DNA from: a virus
Reading direction: 5' to 3' (one strand)
IMG/VR virus record: IMGVR_UViG_3300044796_000657
Location: 248,001-312,000 of that record
DNA: 64,000 nt
In this document: positions 63,332-64,000 of the stretch, piece by piece
How the letters are laid out: every line of letters starts with the position of its first letter
Position numbering within the stretch: position 1 is the first letter of the stretch
Position numbers and translations under genes: made by a program
The notes under the pieces: generated by a model
What the model saw: the letters and a program-made list of their open reading frames with translations, nothing else
What the model was told of the DNA's origin: nothing
The model's database searches: none

Positions 63332-63835
63332 ATGGATTATCTGAAAATGGGATTAGTGATGATTCCCGACTTTATCACCGAGGATGAAGAAAAAGCCATT
63401 ATGTCTCATATCATTAAGGCAAAAGCAACTAAAAGTAAAAGTCGAAATACCATTAAACGTTTCGGTTCTAGTTTGCCTTACAAAAGTAATATGGCATCTA
63501 AAGTCATCCCGCCTTTTTTAGACGCAATTGCCAGCAAGCTTTACGATCAAAACTTATTAACTGCAAAGCCCGATTCCGTAACGATCAACGAGTACTTTCC
63601 CGGCCAAGGGATTGCACCGCATATCGATAGCAAGAGCAGCGGCGACATTATTACTATTTTAAGTTTGTTGGGATCTGCTAAAATGGATTTCGTGAAAGGT
63701 GATAAAAAGTTCAGTATCGATTATCCCGCACGCTGCTTGTTGCAGATGAAAGATGAAATTCGATATTCTTGGATGCACTCAATCTTAAAAGTTAATGAAA
63801 TACGATATTCCCTTGTTTTTCGCAAGGGAACTTAA
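63332..63835 (+). CDS. alkB: AlkB-like 2-oxoglutarate/Fe(II) dioxygenase
   Basis: 167 residues from ATG 63332, 6 nt after AGAGGTG; the frame extends to 63251 without another RBS. The double-stranded beta-helix core has VTINEYFPGQGIAPHIDSKS with iron ligands H97 and D99, the third ligand H150 in YSWMHSI, and the 2-oxoglutarate-binding Arg residues in EIRYSLVFRKGT. AlkB enzymes remove methyl groups from N1-methyladenine and N3-methylcytosine in DNA or RNA. In a phage it may repair damaged genomes or undo alkylation. The neighbour on the other strand starts 60 bp away. Confidence 0.88.
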   Translation: MDYLKMGLVMIPDFITEDEEKAIMSHIIKAKATKSKSRNTIKRFGSSLPYKSNMASKVIPPFLDAIASKLYDQNLLTAKPDSVTINEYFPGQGIAPHIDSKSSGDIITILSLLGSAKMDFVKGDKKFSIDYPARCLLQMKDEIRYSWMHSILKVNEIRYSLVFRKGT

Positions 63836-63836
63836 T

Positions 63837-64000
63837 TCATATTAACCATTGATGCGGTTTGGCAGCAAGTTTGGGCTTTGTTAATGTTGGCGACACTTCG
63901 GTTTGAAGGGTTGGCGTATGCTCAATGTTTGGTGTAATAATTGGCGAAGGTGTGGGTTGTTTGAATGGATCGCCGTAAATTGCACAATGCAGTACACCGA
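63837..64000 (-). CDS. C-terminus of a Pro/Thr-rich protein (cut by window edge)
   Basis: A minus-strand frame enters from the right edge and ends at TGA 63837, one base from the stop of the AlkB gene. The 54 visible residues include HCAIYGDPFKQPTPSPIITP and end KLAAKPHQWLI. Too little is present to classify. Confidence 0.5.
   Translation of the reverse strand, partial: GVLHCAIYGDPFKQPTPSPIITPNIEHTPTLQTEVSPTLTKPKLAAKPHQWLI

Noticed and set aside
1-64000. CRISPR array or insertion sequence
   Set aside because: No regularly spaced direct repeats and no transposase-like gene or terminal inverted repeats were found; the only short tandem repeat is the hexamer at 3042-3077.

Overview
The window reads as part of the genome of a very large tailed dsDNA phage (Caudoviricetes, probably a myovirus with a T4-like gene set). 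Genes are tightly packed on both strands, usually in short translationally coupled operons with 1-4 nt overlaps and many intrinsic terminators. There are no ribosomal operons and no general metabolism. A phage replisome and recombination set is present: gp32-like SSB, UvsX/RecA-like recombinase, possible UvsY-like mediator, DnaB/gp41-like helicase, family A polymerase core and Hel308-like helicase. Large repetitive fibre and structural proteins also support a phage. The host cannot be named from the sequence.

Layout. 1-17.7 kb, mostly minus strand: a cut-off adenine methyltransferase, a repetitive fibre protein, an EF-hand/zinc protein, a Pro-rich poly-Ser protein, then a long operon-like run with tyrosyl-tRNA synthetase, sulfotransferase, CYTH protein, two duplicated gene pairs, a possible UvsY, a zinc-repeat nuclease, replicative helicase, a sigma-like protein, DNA polymerase and a lone EF-Tu domain-3 protein. 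17.7-18.08 kb is a non-coding stretch that folds extensively. 18.8-20.6 kb is a three-gene minus operon. 20.7-25 kb, plus strand: six tandem paralogous mini-genes leading into a single-chain mitochondrial-type PheRS, then a BCS1-like AAA ATPase. 25-27 kb, minus: two nucleotide-sugar enzymes. 27-37 kb, plus: SSB, methyltransferases and a probable restriction pair, recombinase, zinc protease, glycosyltransferase, M14-type hydrolase, thioredoxin and an MT-A70 methyltransferase. 37-38.2 kb, minus: HNH nuclease and a possible regulator. 38.3-49.6 kb, plus: amidoligase, Hel308-like helicase, GATase, a large methyltransferase and an ART-like protein. 49.6-64 kb: late structural and head-associated genes on alternating strands.

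Four sequence-level patterns stand out. (1) About ten otherwise unrelated proteins (ART-like, GNAT, kinase-like, amidoligase-like and small proteins) begin with a short N-terminus of the type M-x-F-x-x-[WF]-[LIV]-x-E. This resembles the capsid-targeting and cleavage peptide of T4 internal proteins, which suggests a set of enzymes packaged in the head and injected. (2) Ten start codons, many of them in front of those genes, have TAAATA only 4-8 nt upstream. This matches a T4-type late promoter placed so that transcription would begin at or next to the ATG, giving leaderless late mRNAs. (3) In the six-gene array at 20.96-22.27 kb the conserved C-terminal VEILD codons also form the Shine-Dalgarno and start codon of the next gene. 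(4) Three genes (CYTH, MT-A70, a virion-like protein) have a good Shine-Dalgarno 6-7 nt before an in-frame ATT exactly where the protein should begin, suggesting AUU initiation.

All assignments are by eye from motifs. No database or folding program was run.
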